Below, piece by piece: positions 7,107 through 14,384 of a stretch of 18,568 bases of DNA. The DNA is from an uncultured Atopobiaceae bacterium (GTDB lineage Bacteria > Actinomycetota > Coriobacteriia > Coriobacteriales > Atopobiaceae). The notes under the pieces were generated by a model. It was not told the DNA's origin and made no database searches. It saw only the letters and a program-made list of their open reading frames with translations. Each line of letters begins with the position of its first letter. Position 1 is the first letter of the stretch. The stretch spans positions 1-18,568 of the forward strand of contig CAAGLU010000084.1 of the NCBI GenBank assembly GCA_900770865.1, written 5' to 3'. The position numbers and the translations under genes were made by a program.

Positions 7107-8447
7107 CTAGGCGTTCTCGGTCTTGTAGTTCTGAGCCCAGCCGTCGACGAATGCGGTCTTGAAGTTATCCCAGTTGGCGTCGGACTGATCCGCCGTGTAG
7201 GCGTTGAGCGCGGACACCAGGCCCTTGCGGTACTGGTCAACGTTGGGCTGGTAGTTGGTAGCCCAATCCATGGTGTAGTTTCCGGCCTTGGAGAGCTCCT
7301 CCGCCTTGTTGAGGTAGCCGTTGTCGCCCTTGGCAGCGTCGGTGTAAGGAAGGACGCCCAGCTGAGCGACCATTTCCTTGGAGGCCTCGGGGTCGGTCAC
7401 CAGCCAGAGCCAGAAGTCCATCGTGGCCTTCTTGTCCTCATCGGAGGCCGCGTCGTTGATGGCGAGGCGGTTCTCGGTACCGCTGTTGAGGCCGGCCTTC
7501 TCCTCGCCGGACACGCCGCAGTAGTACGGAATCATCGTGGTGTTCTTCTGGGCCTCAGCGATGGTGGCGTAATCCCAGGAGCCGGTGAAGAAGAACGCAG
7601 CCTTGCCGGAGGTGAACTCGGTCGAGGGATCGTGACCACCAGTGGAGAGGGTCGAGGGATCCTCGGCGGAGTTGTTGATAGCAAGGTCGAAGATCTTCTT
7701 GTAGTTGGGGAGGTAGGTGCCCTTAATGGAGGCAGGGGTCTCGTCCCAGCCGCCGTCATCCTTCTCCTCGTAGTAGTACTCAAGGTTGGCGAGGTGGCCA
7801 GTCACGCGCCACGAAGAGGAGTCGTCGAGGTCGGTCGCCGCGAAGGCGTCAAAGCCCAGGGTGGCAGCGTTCTTGTGGATGTCCTCCACGACCGTCTTCA
7901 GGGAGTCGAAGTCCTTGATGTCGTCGACGCTGTGGCCGGCCTTCTCGACCAGGTCAGCGTTCACGACGATGCCGTAGGTCTCATAGCAGAGGCCAGCGCA
8001 GACCAGGCGGCCGTCGGAGTCCTTGTAGGTGTACTCGGAGGTGGAGAGGGCCTTCTCAATGTCGGTGCCAGTGAGGTCCATGGCGCTGGAGCCCCACTCC
8101 TTGACGCCGGCGGTGGTGCCAATGTTGAAGAGGGTGGGGGCGTCGGTCTTGTCCATCTCGGACGTCAGGGTCTGCTCGTAGGTGCCGGACGCGGCGGTCT
8201 GGACCTTGACCTTGACGTTGGGGTACTTCTCCATGTAGCTCTTGGCGAGGGCCTGGGCGGTCTCGTCGAGCTCGGGCTTGAAGTTGAGCCAGTAGACGTT
8301 GCCGGAGCGGTCATCAGTGCTGGAGCTGCCGGCGTCAGACGAGCTGGAGCTGTCGCTGCTGGAGCTGCTGCCGCAGCCAGCGAGGCCAAGGACCGCCGCC
8401 GACGCCGCACCAAGCGTGATGAACTGCTTCCTCGAAATGTTCCCCAT
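7107..8447 (-). CDS. Extracellular sugar-binding lipoprotein of ABC importer (MalE-like)
   Basis: Substrate-capture protein of the importer, 446 residues, anchored outside the membrane. The N-terminus MGNISRKQF is followed by a hydrophobic stretch and the lipobox LAGC, giving lipid-modified Cys25. After it comes a flexible Ser/Asp-rich linker (about residues 26-50). The SRKQF segment before the hydrophobic core resembles a Tat motif with Lys in the second position, so Tat export is possible but unproven. The rest fits the family 1 (MalE/UgpB) solute-binding fold: an N-terminal WLNFKPELDE region, a central GKAAFFFTGSWDYATI segment typical of sugar-binding proteins, and a Trp-rich C-terminus. 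The ATG at 8447 has GGGAGG six bases before it; the in-frame extension to 8537 is rejected because it would bury the signal peptide. First gene of the operon. Maltodextrin is the likely ligand from context. Confidence 0.93.
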   Translation of the reverse strand: MGNISRKQFITLGAASAAVLGLAGCGSSSSSDSSSSSDAGSSSTDDRSGNVYWLNFKPELDETAQALAKSYMEKYPNVKVKVQTAASGTYEQTLTSEMDKTDAPTLFNIGTTAGVKEWGSSAMDLTGTDIEKALSTSEYTYKDSDGRLVCAGLCYETYGIVVNADLVEKAGHSVDDIKDFDSLKTVVEDIHKNAATLGFDAFAATDLDDSSSWRVTGHLANLEYYYEEKDDGGWDETPASIKGTYLPNYKKIFDLAINNSAEDPSTLSTGGHDPSTEFTSGKAAFFFTGSWDYATIAEAQKNTTMIPYYCGVSGEEKAGLNSGTENRLAINDAASDEDKKATMDFWLWLVTDPEASKEMVAQLGVLPYTDAAKGDNGYLNKAEELSKAGNYTMDWATNYQPNVDQYRKGLVSALNAYTADQSDANWDNFKTAFVDGWAQNYKTENA

Positions 8448-8473
8448 CGTGATCCTCCCGTTGCTTCCTGTTC

Positions 8474-8494
8474 GAACGGCGCCATCCGCCGTTC
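8474..8494 (-). other. Stem-loop in the 5' leader of the binding-protein mRNA
   Basis: A perfect 8-bp inverted repeat (GAACGGCG / CGCCGTTC, 5-base loop) lies about 27 bases before the start codon, inside the predicted leader of roughly 100 bases. A smaller CGCAC-ct-GTGCG dyad follows at 8497-8508. No U run is present. Possible mRNA stabiliser; role unknown. Confidence 0.4.
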
Positions 8495-8557
8495 TCGCAC
8501 CTGTGCGGAGCTGGTGGTCGAGGTTTTTCTCGGGCACCGCTCCGTTTCTTGCCTATG

Positions 8558-8585
8558 ACAATAGCGTGACGGAGTTCTTGTTCAA
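8558..8585 (-). promoter_or_regulatory. Predicted promoter of the maltodextrin ABC operon
   Basis: Minus strand: -35 TTGAAC (8585-8580), 16-base spacer, -10 TATTGT (8563-8558). Transcription would start near 8550, leaving a leader of about 100 bases. The -35 box lies inside the CTTGTT..AACAAG dyad, so a bound repressor would block RNA polymerase. Confidence 0.55.
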
Positions 8586-8590
8586 ACAAG
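8577..8590. promoter_or_regulatory. Operator-like dyad TTGT-N4-ACAA in divergent region
   Basis: CTTGTT-CA-AACAAG is a 14-base dyad with perfect 6-base arms. Its core TTGT-N4-ACAA has the shape of the B. subtilis TreR operator (TTGTATATACAA), and the divergent gene encodes a TreR-like GntR protein. It covers the predicted -35 box of the binding-protein promoter, the position expected of a repressor site. Confidence 0.55.
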
Positions 8591-8628
8591 TTTTGACTGA
8601 GCGGTATCTATTTTGTGGTGAACGGTAG

Positions 8629-8644
8629 GTATGAGTTGTCATAC
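8629..8644. promoter_or_regulatory. Second dyad (GTATGA-N4-TCATAC) in divergent region
   Basis: GTATGAGTTGTCATAC has perfect 6-base arms around a 4-base centre. It sits in the AT-rich stretch between the two divergent promoters, about 45 bases upstream of the regulator transcription start. Its half-site differs from the TTGT/ACAA dyad, so a second factor or a second binding mode is possible. Confidence 0.4.
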
Positions 8645-8667
8645 ATATATTGTTTTCGCAGGTAGAT

Positions 8668-8676
8668 TGCTATATT
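8668..8676 (+). promoter_or_regulatory. Predicted extended -10 promoter of the GntR regulator gene
   Basis: TGC followed by TATATT (8671-8676) forms an extended -10 element. A weak -35 (TTGTTT, 8650-8655) lies 15 bases upstream. Transcription would start near 8683, giving a leader of about 120 bases. Supported only by motif match and by the AT-rich setting in otherwise GC-rich DNA. Confidence 0.4.
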
Positions 8677-8801
8677 GGTGCAAGCGGCCACCGGTTACTC
8701 GTCCAAATAGCTTTCAGGAGTTCTAGGATATCTGGTACCGCACATGTTCCGCTCCCGCCACGCCCCCTGGGCCCGGCGGTCCGCAAGCGAGGAGAGATTA
8801 C

Positions 8802-9521
8802 ATGCCTAAGGCGATCTTTGAGGGCATCTACCGCGACCTCAAGGGCAAAATTCAAGAGGGTACCTACTCATACCAGGAACTCCTCCCCTCCGAGGGCGAG
8901 CTCACGGCAGAATATGGTTGCTCGCGAAATACGCTGCGCAGGGCGGTCTCCATGCTTGCAGACGACGCCTACGTGCAGCCCATGCACGGTCGTGGCGTGC
9001 GCGTGATATGGCAGCGTGAGGCTCACAGCGCTCAAGGATCGCTAGAGGGCGTGGAATCCTTTGGCGAGTACGCGCGAAGGAACGGCTTTGTACCCGGCAC
9101 GCAGGTCAAGTCATTTGAACATGTCACCTGTGGCGCAGGCCTGGCACGGCGCACCGGCTTTGCCGAGGGCGTCGAACTTGTGCGCGTGGTGCGCGTGCGC
9201 ACGCTGGACGACGTCGCGCGCCAGATTGACCACGACTACTTCCTCGCCTCGGCCGTCCCCGGGCTCACTGCAGAGCAGGCCGAGAAATCCGTCTACAGCT
9301 ATCTCGAGAAGAACCTGGGTATGCGCATCCTCACGAGCCGTCGCCGCATTACGGTGCAGCTTGCGACCGACGAGGACTGTAGCTACATGGACCTCGACCC
9401 CTACAACTGCGTGGCCGTGGTGGAGAGCCAGTCCTACAACTCCGACGGCGTGATGTTCGAGTACACGCAGGTACGCCACCACCCGGAGCTCTTCTGCTTC
9501 ACTACCGTGTCGAGAAGGTAG
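8802..9521 (+). CDS. GntR/HutC-family regulator with UTRA domain, TreR-like
   Basis: DNA-binding transcription regulator of 239 residues. The N-terminal winged helix-turn-helix shows LPSEGELTAEYGCSRNTLRR (about 28-47) followed by a wing ending at HGRGVRV. The C-terminal UTRA ligand-binding domain (about 85-235) has the pattern DHDYF, KSVYSYLEKNLG and a final QVRHHPELFCF that closely resembles trehalose repressor TreR of Bacillus. The ATG at 8802 follows AGGAG with 7-base spacing. It is divergent from the maltodextrin ABC operon, with operator-like dyads between, so it most likely represses that operon and perhaps itself. The effector is unknown; a sugar or sugar phosphate is expected for this subgroup. 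No trehalose gene is nearby, so I do not name it treR. Confidence 0.92.
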   Translation: MPKAIFEGIYRDLKGKIQEGTYSYQELLPSEGELTAEYGCSRNTLRRAVSMLADDAYVQPMHGRGVRVIWQREAHSAQGSLEGVESFGEYARRNGFVPGTQVKSFEHVTCGAGLARRTGFAEGVELVRVVRVRTLDDVARQIDHDYFLASAVPGLTAEQAEKSVYSYLEKNLGMRILTSRRRITVQLATDEDCSYMDLDPYNCVAVVESQSYNSDGVMFEYTQVRHHPELFCFTTVSRR

Positions 9522-9525
9522 CCGC

Positions 9526-9544
9526 CGCAGTGGCGACGACTGCG
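9526..9544 (+). terminator. Weak hairpin after the GntR gene
   Basis: CGCAGT and ACTGCG pair around a 7-base loop, five bases after the stop codon of the regulator. No U tract follows, so termination here would be inefficient or factor-dependent. Confidence 0.25.
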
Positions 9545-9553
9545 TAGCAGGTC

Positions 9554-9647
9554 GATACAGCTTCGGGCGCAAAAGAGCGGCGAGGGGATACACATTCGGC
9601 GTGCAAATCTGTATAAACCTGCGCGGGATACAGGTTCGGATGCGAAC
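9554..9647. repeat. Three diverged copies of a GATACA..TTCGG motif in a convergent gap
   Basis: Copies begin at 9554, 9587 and 9627 and share GATACA-N2-TTCGG-N2/3-GCRAA over about 21 bases. Spacings of 33 and 40 bases exclude an in-frame protein repeat. The third copy contains a perfect dyad GTTCG-N4-CGAAC; the other two hold weaker versions. They lie between the convergent ends of the GntR gene and the DUF457 gene, a place with no obvious promoter. Function unknown. Confidence 0.55.
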
Positions 9648-9706
9648 GTGTGGCGCAAAGCATCGCGGAAGAGCAACATGAGCCTACGCCAGCACCGGCA
9701 AACCCC

Positions 9707-10342
9707 TTACAGCCACCCGGCCAGCAGGGCGACCACAGCGACAACGCCAAGGACGAGAAGTGCGCCGTCCACCACGCCACCGGACTTGCACAGCCCAAAT
9801 GACTGCCCTCTCGCAACAGGCCAGAAGAGCCGCTCTGGCATCTTGTTGAACAGGTCGATCACCAGGTGCGAGCAGTACCCCACCGTGAGCGCCAGGGCAA
9901 TCTCCGGCACCGCAAGGTACGCGCCGGCAAAGAAGAGTGCCGCAGCTACAAGCGAGTGCGAGAAGCCCCTGTGCCCAGATGCCCGTCCGCAGGCGAGAAC
10001 CGCCACGACAACGGCCACCCCCGCAACCTGGTACACCCCCGCAGTGCGCGCAAACGCCACCGTCTGCACGCCCAGGTCAAGGCCGAGTAGGGCATCCGCC
10101 GCAAACGTCGCGGCAATCACCGCAACGAGGAGCCACCACGCCCTTCTCAGCTGACGTGATGCCTCGCTCGTCGACACGTCGGTATCGGGGAGAAGGCCAC
10201 CGGCCGCACCCGCGGCAAGGCAGGCGAGCGTCGAGGCGCTGCCGGCAATGGTCGGCACGCCCGCCGTCAACGCAGCTGGAACGTACTTCGCAACCGCAAG
10301 CGCTGCTGCCGCCCCAACGGCAATGTGCGTCTTTCCCGTCAT
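9707..10342 (-). CDS. DUF457/YdjM-like membrane protein, putative metal-dependent hydrolase
   Basis: Integral membrane protein of 211 residues. It opens with TGKTHIAVG (H6) and has LPDTD (51-55), GHRGFSHS (123-130), CSHLVIDLFN (H159, D163) and ERLFWP (171-175), the conserved His/Asp set of the DUF457 (YdjM/YbcI) family, which is annotated as a putative membrane-bound metal-dependent hydrolase. Hydrophobic stretches suggest four or more TM segments (about 8-24, 34-50, 69-87, 103-117, 131-155 and 192-210). The substrate is unknown. In E. coli, ydjM belongs to the LexA regulon; I see no LexA box here. The ATG at 10342 lies 21 bases after the HAD gene's stop, so the two are probably co-transcribed. 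No strong Shine-Dalgarno is visible, which hints at coupling. Confidence 0.88.
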   Translation of the reverse strand: MTGKTHIAVGAAAALAVAKYVPAALTAGVPTIAGSASTLACLAAGAAGGLLPDTDVSTSEASRQLRRAWWLLVAVIAATFAADALLGLDLGVQTVAFARTAGVYQVAGVAVVVAVLACGRASGHRGFSHSLVAAALFFAGAYLAVPEIALALTVGYCSHLVIDLFNKMPERLFWPVARGQSFGLCKSGGVVDGALLVLGVVAVVALLAGWL

Positions 10343-10363
10343 GGCACAGCCTGCCGTGCGAAC

Positions 10364-11173
10364 CTAAAGGAGGCCCAGCTTGGCAAGTGCCTTCGCCACG
10401 CCGTCGTTTCCTACCGTGTCGGTCACCATTGCTGCCGCGGCCTTCACCTCTGGCGATGCGTTACCCATGGCCACGGGCACATCGACCTGCTTAAACAAGC
10501 TCAGGTCGTTCTCGGAGTCGCCAAAGCCGTACGTGGTGCCGGCATCCCCCAGGTAGTCGAGGATTGCCCTCACGGCACCGCTCTTGCAGTTCTCGCGCAG
10601 GCCAACCTCGCTGTTGCCAAGCTCGAGCTCCATGATCGAGAGGTCCACTACACCGGCAAGCCGCTCCACCACGAGCCTCGCCGCGGGTGTGGGCAGCACG
10701 ACCTTGTGCGCACGCCTGCACGGAATGAGCTCGAGCGCCTCGGCCACGCTTCCAGGCGAAGGCTGATGCGTGCCAGCCGCGCCCCCACGCACGTCGATGG
10801 AGCCGCATGCGGACTCCAACAAGGCGCCCGTACCCGTCTCGGCGAGCACCTCGTCCACGCAGGTCAGCACCTCAGGCGGCAGTGCAACGTCGCGCAGAAC
10901 GGTATCTCCCACTTTTACGTAGGCGCCGGCAAGACACGCCATACCCGAGAAGGGCAGGGCCGCCATCTTGGGATGGATGTCGAGCGGCGAGCGGCCCGTG
11001 CAGATGAAGGCACGGTTACCCGCAGCCACAAATCGCCTGATGGCGTCAGCAACGACGGAACTGGGGACCGGCGAAAGCTTGCGCTCGTCGTCACTCATCT
11101 GCTCGCGAGCAACCGGGTCGGTCCAGCCCAGAGTCCCATCGATGTCGAAAAATGCCGTCACACGCTCGGCCAC
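10364..11173 (-). CDS. Cof-type HAD-IIB family phosphatase
   Basis: Cytoplasmic HAD hydrolase acting on phosphorylated small molecules, often sugar phosphates. It shows motif I FFDIDGTL (D10, D12), motif II CTGRS, motif III Lys in NCKSGA, and motif IV GFGDSENDLSLF (D219, N222, D223), with the C2-type cap (about 85-180) of the HAD-IIB/Cof group. Length 269 fits the family. I chose GTG at 11173, with GAGAGG 11 bases upstream. A TTG at 11281 gives 36 more residues that match no HAD N-terminus and are encoded by AT-rich, promoter-like DNA. It sits between a PTS permease gene upstream and the DUF457 gene downstream on the same strand, which suggests a sugar-phosphate substrate, possibly detoxification after PTS uptake; this is inference. 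The start choice is less certain than the identity. Confidence 0.9.
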   Translation of the reverse strand: MAERVTAFFDIDGTLGWTDPVAREQMSDDERKLSPVPSSVVADAIRRFVAAGNRAFICTGRSPLDIHPKMAALPFSGMACLAGAYVKVGDTVLRDVALPPEVLTCVDEVLAETGTGALLESACGSIDVRGGAAGTHQPSPGSVAEALELIPCRRAHKVVLPTPAARLVVERLAGVVDLSIMELELGNSEVGLRENCKSGAVRAILDYLGDAGTTYGFGDSENDLSLFKQVDVPVAMGNASPEVKAAAAMVTDTVGNDGVAKALAKLGLL

Positions 11174-11272
11174 GTTAGTCCACGCCTCTCGTTCCAAGCG
11201 GCGGGGTACGGAGGGGCTCAACAGCAGCACCGCATCTTCGCCGAAACAATTTTTTACTGCACTATTCAACCA

Positions 11273-11293
11273 CTTGTTCAAACCTATAACAAG
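11273..11293. promoter_or_regulatory. CTTGTT-N9-AACAAG dyad upstream of the HAD gene
   Basis: The 11 bases CTTGTTCAAAC (11273-11283) are identical to the left part of the operator-like dyad at 8577, and a matching AACAAG half lies at 11288-11293, giving widely spaced arms. On the minus strand the site overlaps possible -35 boxes (TTGAAC or TTGTTA). It may be a second target of the divergent GntR regulator. Confidence 0.4.
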
Positions 11294-11310
11294 GGTATGT
11301 GAGTAGATTA

Positions 11311-11335
11311 ACCATGCTATGTTTTTTAATCATAG
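11311..11335 (-). terminator. Possible weak terminator after the PTS gene
   Basis: In minus-strand RNA, GCTATG and CATAGC form a 6-bp stem around an A-rich loop, about 45 bases after the PTS stop. An overlapping GATTAA/TTAATC pairing is the alternative fold. The U run is poor, so readthrough into the HAD gene is plausible. Confidence 0.25.
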
Positions 11336-11378
11336 CGGCCTAATCTGAGCGAGCCCCACTCTCAGCAATCCTGGTTCC

Positions 11379-12995
11379 TCACCCGTCGAGGCCCAAGACC
11401 TTCTCAACGCGCTCGGCCACCTGCGTCACGTTGAGACCCACAATCACCTGGACCGCACGGCCCGTACGCACGGCCCCTCGCGCACCGGCGTCCACAAACG
11501 CCCCGCTCTCTGCGACCTTCTCGGGGTCACGCACGTCTACACGCAGGCGCGTAGCGCAGCTGGTAATGCCCTCGATGTTCTCGGCGCCGCCGAGAAGCTC
11601 CACCAGGCGCAGCGCATAGGCATCCTCCTGGTGAGCGTCGAGCTTCTCGCCCTCGACCCCAAGGCGCTTGCCGTCCTGCGCGCGCGGCATCCCGTGGGCG
11701 TCTCGGTACTCGTCCTGCGTGTGCAGCCGTACCTCCTCGTCGCTCGCCCTTCCGGGTGTCTTGAAGTCAAAGCGCAGGATGAGGAAGCGGAAAACCAGGA
11801 AGTATATGACCGTGAAGCACAGGCCAATTGCCAGCGCCACAAGATATGTCTGACCGTGTGTGGCGGAGAGGGGCACAAAGTCAAGCGAGGACATCTCGAT
11901 GAGGCCGCCCGAGAAGACGCCCACCACGCCAAAAGCGTTCATCGTCATGGAGAGGCAGGCGGCAAGCGCCGCGTGGACCACAAAGAGCTGGGGCGCCACA
12001 AAGAGGAACGTGTACTCGATGGGCTCGGTCACGCCACAGAGCACCGAGGTCAGCGTCACGGGGACGAGAAGCGCCAGCACGCGCTTGCGGCGCTCGGGCT
12101 TGGCGGTAACGTAGAACGCGGCGGCGATGCCAGGAATGCCAAAGAGCTTTGACCAGCCCGTGGCCGTGAGTGACGCCCACGGCGCGAGCTCCGCAAGCGG
12201 GCGCGTGGAGGCCGCAAGGCCCGGCAGGGTGTTTGCCCAGGCAGCGTAGATGCCTCCCTGCACAATCACGTTGTCGTAGTAGAAGGGCGCGTAGAGCAGG
12301 TGGTGCAGGCCAAACGGAATGAGCACGCGCTCAAGGAAGACGAAGATTCCCACGCCCGCCGTACCGGCGTCGAGGATGACCTGCTGAAATACATGCATGC
12401 CCACCTGGACCTTGGGCCATACCAGCACCACCACGACAGCAATCGGCAGCATCACGATGAACGAGACCATGTACACAAAGGTCGAGCCGGAGAAGACCCC
12501 CAGCCACTCTGGCAGGCGCGTATCGAAGAAGCGGTTGTGGATCGCAATCACCACGCCAGAGACGAGAAGCGCGCCCGCAATGCCCATGTCAAGCGTGCGG
12601 ATGCCGGCAATGGTAGCGATGCCCTCCGCGCTCCCGGCGCTGGCCGAGAAGTCAACGCCCAACTCGGGCGCCCAGGCAGAGAGCATCGAGCTCACAAAGT
12701 AGTTGAACGTGAGGTAGGCGACAAACGCCTCGAGGCAGCAGCGGCCCGCTTGCTTCTTGGCAAGGCCAATGGGAAGCGCCACGGCAAAGAGCAGCGGAAG
12801 CTGGTTGAAGACCGTCCAACCGCCGTCGAGAATCACGGTCCAGCACTTGGTCCAGGTGGTGCCGGCCGCCGCGATGGGCCCCATGATGGACTCGGTGGTG
12901 AAGAGCGTTCCCAGACCCACCACGACCCCCGCAAAGGCGAAGAGCATGGCGGGCGTGAAGAGCGCCCCGCCGAACCTCTGGATTGCCTTCATCAT
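11379..12995 (-). CDS. PTS maltose/alpha-glucoside-specific EIICB component
   Basis: Membrane permease that imports and phosphorylates an alpha-glucoside, 538 residues. The N-terminus MMKAIQRFGGALFTPAMLFAF and the segments GGWTVFNQLPLLFA, LTFNYFVSSML, IPFGLHHLLYAPFYYDN, FGIPGIAAAFYVTAK and GVTEPIEYTFLF (E324 in the conserved TEP motif) match B. subtilis MalP and the GlvC/AglA group very closely. The IIC domain covers about 1-425, a charged linker about 430-455, and the IIB domain the rest, with phospho-accepting C480 in GITSCATRLRV. No EIIA domain is fused or encoded nearby, so a EIIA from elsewhere must supply phosphate. The reading frame extends to 13259 but crosses the tRNA gene; the ATG at 12995 has GAGGGGAG seven bases upstream. 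Substrate by homology is maltose or a related disaccharide. No 6-phospho-alpha-glucosidase is seen in the window. Confidence 0.93.
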   Translation of the reverse strand: MMKAIQRFGGALFTPAMLFAFAGVVVGLGTLFTTESIMGPIAAAGTTWTKCWTVILDGGWTVFNQLPLLFAVALPIGLAKKQAGRCCLEAFVAYLTFNYFVSSMLSAWAPELGVDFSASAGSAEGIATIAGIRTLDMGIAGALLVSGVVIAIHNRFFDTRLPEWLGVFSGSTFVYMVSFIVMLPIAVVVVLVWPKVQVGMHVFQQVILDAGTAGVGIFVFLERVLIPFGLHHLLYAPFYYDNVIVQGGIYAAWANTLPGLAASTRPLAELAPWASLTATGWSKLFGIPGIAAAFYVTAKPERRKRVLALLVPVTLTSVLCGVTEPIEYTFLFVAPQLFVVHAALAACLSMTMNAFGVVGVFSGGLIEMSSLDFVPLSATHGQTYLVALAIGLCFTVIYFLVFRFLILRFDFKTPGRASDEEVRLHTQDEYRDAHGMPRAQDGKRLGVEGEKLDAHQEDAYALRLVELLGGAENIEGITSCATRLRVDVRDPEKVAESGAFVDAGARGAVRTGRAVQVIVGLNVTQVAERVEKVLGLDG

Positions 12996-13023
12996 GCTGT
13001 GACTCCCCTCTCGGCGCGAGGAA

Positions 13024-13047
13024 CGCACGGCCCCTCGCACGGCCCCA
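13024..13047. repeat. 12-base tandem direct repeat upstream of the PTS gene
   Basis: CGCACGGCCCC occurs twice at a 12-base period (13024-13034 and 13036-13046), about 30 bases upstream of the PTS start codon and just upstream of the predicted tRNA promoter. It may be chance in GC-rich DNA, a regulator site or a slippage product. Confidence 0.4.
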
Positions 13048-13050
13048 CTC

Positions 13051-13059
13051 TGATACACT
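13051..13059 (+). promoter_or_regulatory. Predicted extended -10 promoter of tRNA-Gln
   Basis: TGA followed by TACACT (13054-13059) forms an extended -10 element 37 bases upstream of the tRNA. No good -35 is visible. A perfect GCCCGC-ttg-GCGGGC hairpin (13070-13084) lies in the resulting 5' leader, which would be removed during maturation. Confidence 0.4.
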
Positions 13060-13095
13060 AGCCGAAGAAGCCCGCTTGGCGGGCGCCGCATGCAT

Positions 13096-13170
13096 TGGGG
13101 TATCGTCCAACGGTTAGGACACGGGTTTTTGGTGCCTGGAATGTGGGTTCGAATCCTACTACCCCAGCCA
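13096..13170 (+). tRNA. tRNA-Gln (anticodon UUG)
   Basis: A 75-base cloverleaf with encoded CCA. Acceptor TGGGGTA pairs perfectly with TACCCCA; the U1-A72 pair and G discriminator are typical of bacterial tRNA-Gln. D stem GTCC/GGAC, anticodon stem CGGGT/GCCTG with two G-U pairs, loop TTTTGGT (anticodon TTG at positions 34-36), 4-base variable loop, T arm GTGGG-TTCGAAT-CCTAC with one G-U pair. It reads CAA, and CAG by wobble. It lies between the divergent PTS gene and prs. Confidence 0.96.
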
Positions 13171-13318
13171 ATCCTCCTCTCGCACATACCTTCAAACTGT
13201 TGATGGGGCAACTCACGCCACCGCGCAATCACCGGGCAAGCGCCTCTCGCCAGTACCACTTTCTCTTGGGATGCGATGAAGCGCTCGTGTAAGGTGGTGG
13301 CAAGCGCGCGAGCTGCGC

Positions 13319-13324
13319 TATTAT
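13319..13324 (+). promoter_or_regulatory. Possible -10 box of the prs operon
   Basis: TATTAT stands out in the otherwise GC-rich 214-base gap between the tRNA and prs, and lies 60 bases before the prs start. No clear -35 is visible 16-18 bases upstream. The Shine-Dalgarno GGAAGG lies 10 bases before the ATG. I see no RNA gene or riboswitch in this gap. Confidence 0.35.
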
Positions 13325-13384
13325 CGTGGCGGCGCGAACAGCCTGAATAGCCGGGATAGGTCCCAGACGGAAGGACGGCAGTCG

Positions 13385-14380
<996 letters not shown>

Positions 14381-14384
14381 ACGC

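Noticed and set aside
8448..8537. 30-residue extension of the binding lipoprotein
   Set aside because: It would place the signal peptide inside the chain, and it would cover a leader hairpin and a good Shine-Dalgarno.
9634..9647. GTTCG-N4-CGAAC as a LexA box for the YdjM-like gene
   Set aside because: The Gram-positive LexA site has the opposite arrangement (GAAC-N4-GTTC), and this site lies at the gene's 3' end.
9522..9706. Pseudogene or IS remnant in the convergent gap
   Set aside because: No frame shows recognisable protein similarity, and no terminal inverted repeats or target duplications are visible around the triple repeat.
11174..11281. 36-residue N-terminal extension of the HAD protein from a TTG codon
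   Set aside because: The residues match no HAD start, the DNA is AT-rich like a promoter, and a GTG with a purine-rich site lies directly before motif I.
13070..13084. GCCCGC-ttg-GCGGGC hairpin as a terminator
   Set aside because: No gene ends upstream of it on either strand and no proper U tract follows; it lies in the tRNA leader.
12996..13259. N-terminal extension of the PTS protein
   Set aside because: The open frame runs through the tRNA-Gln gene. The family N-terminus begins at the ATG at 12995, which has a good Shine-Dalgarno.
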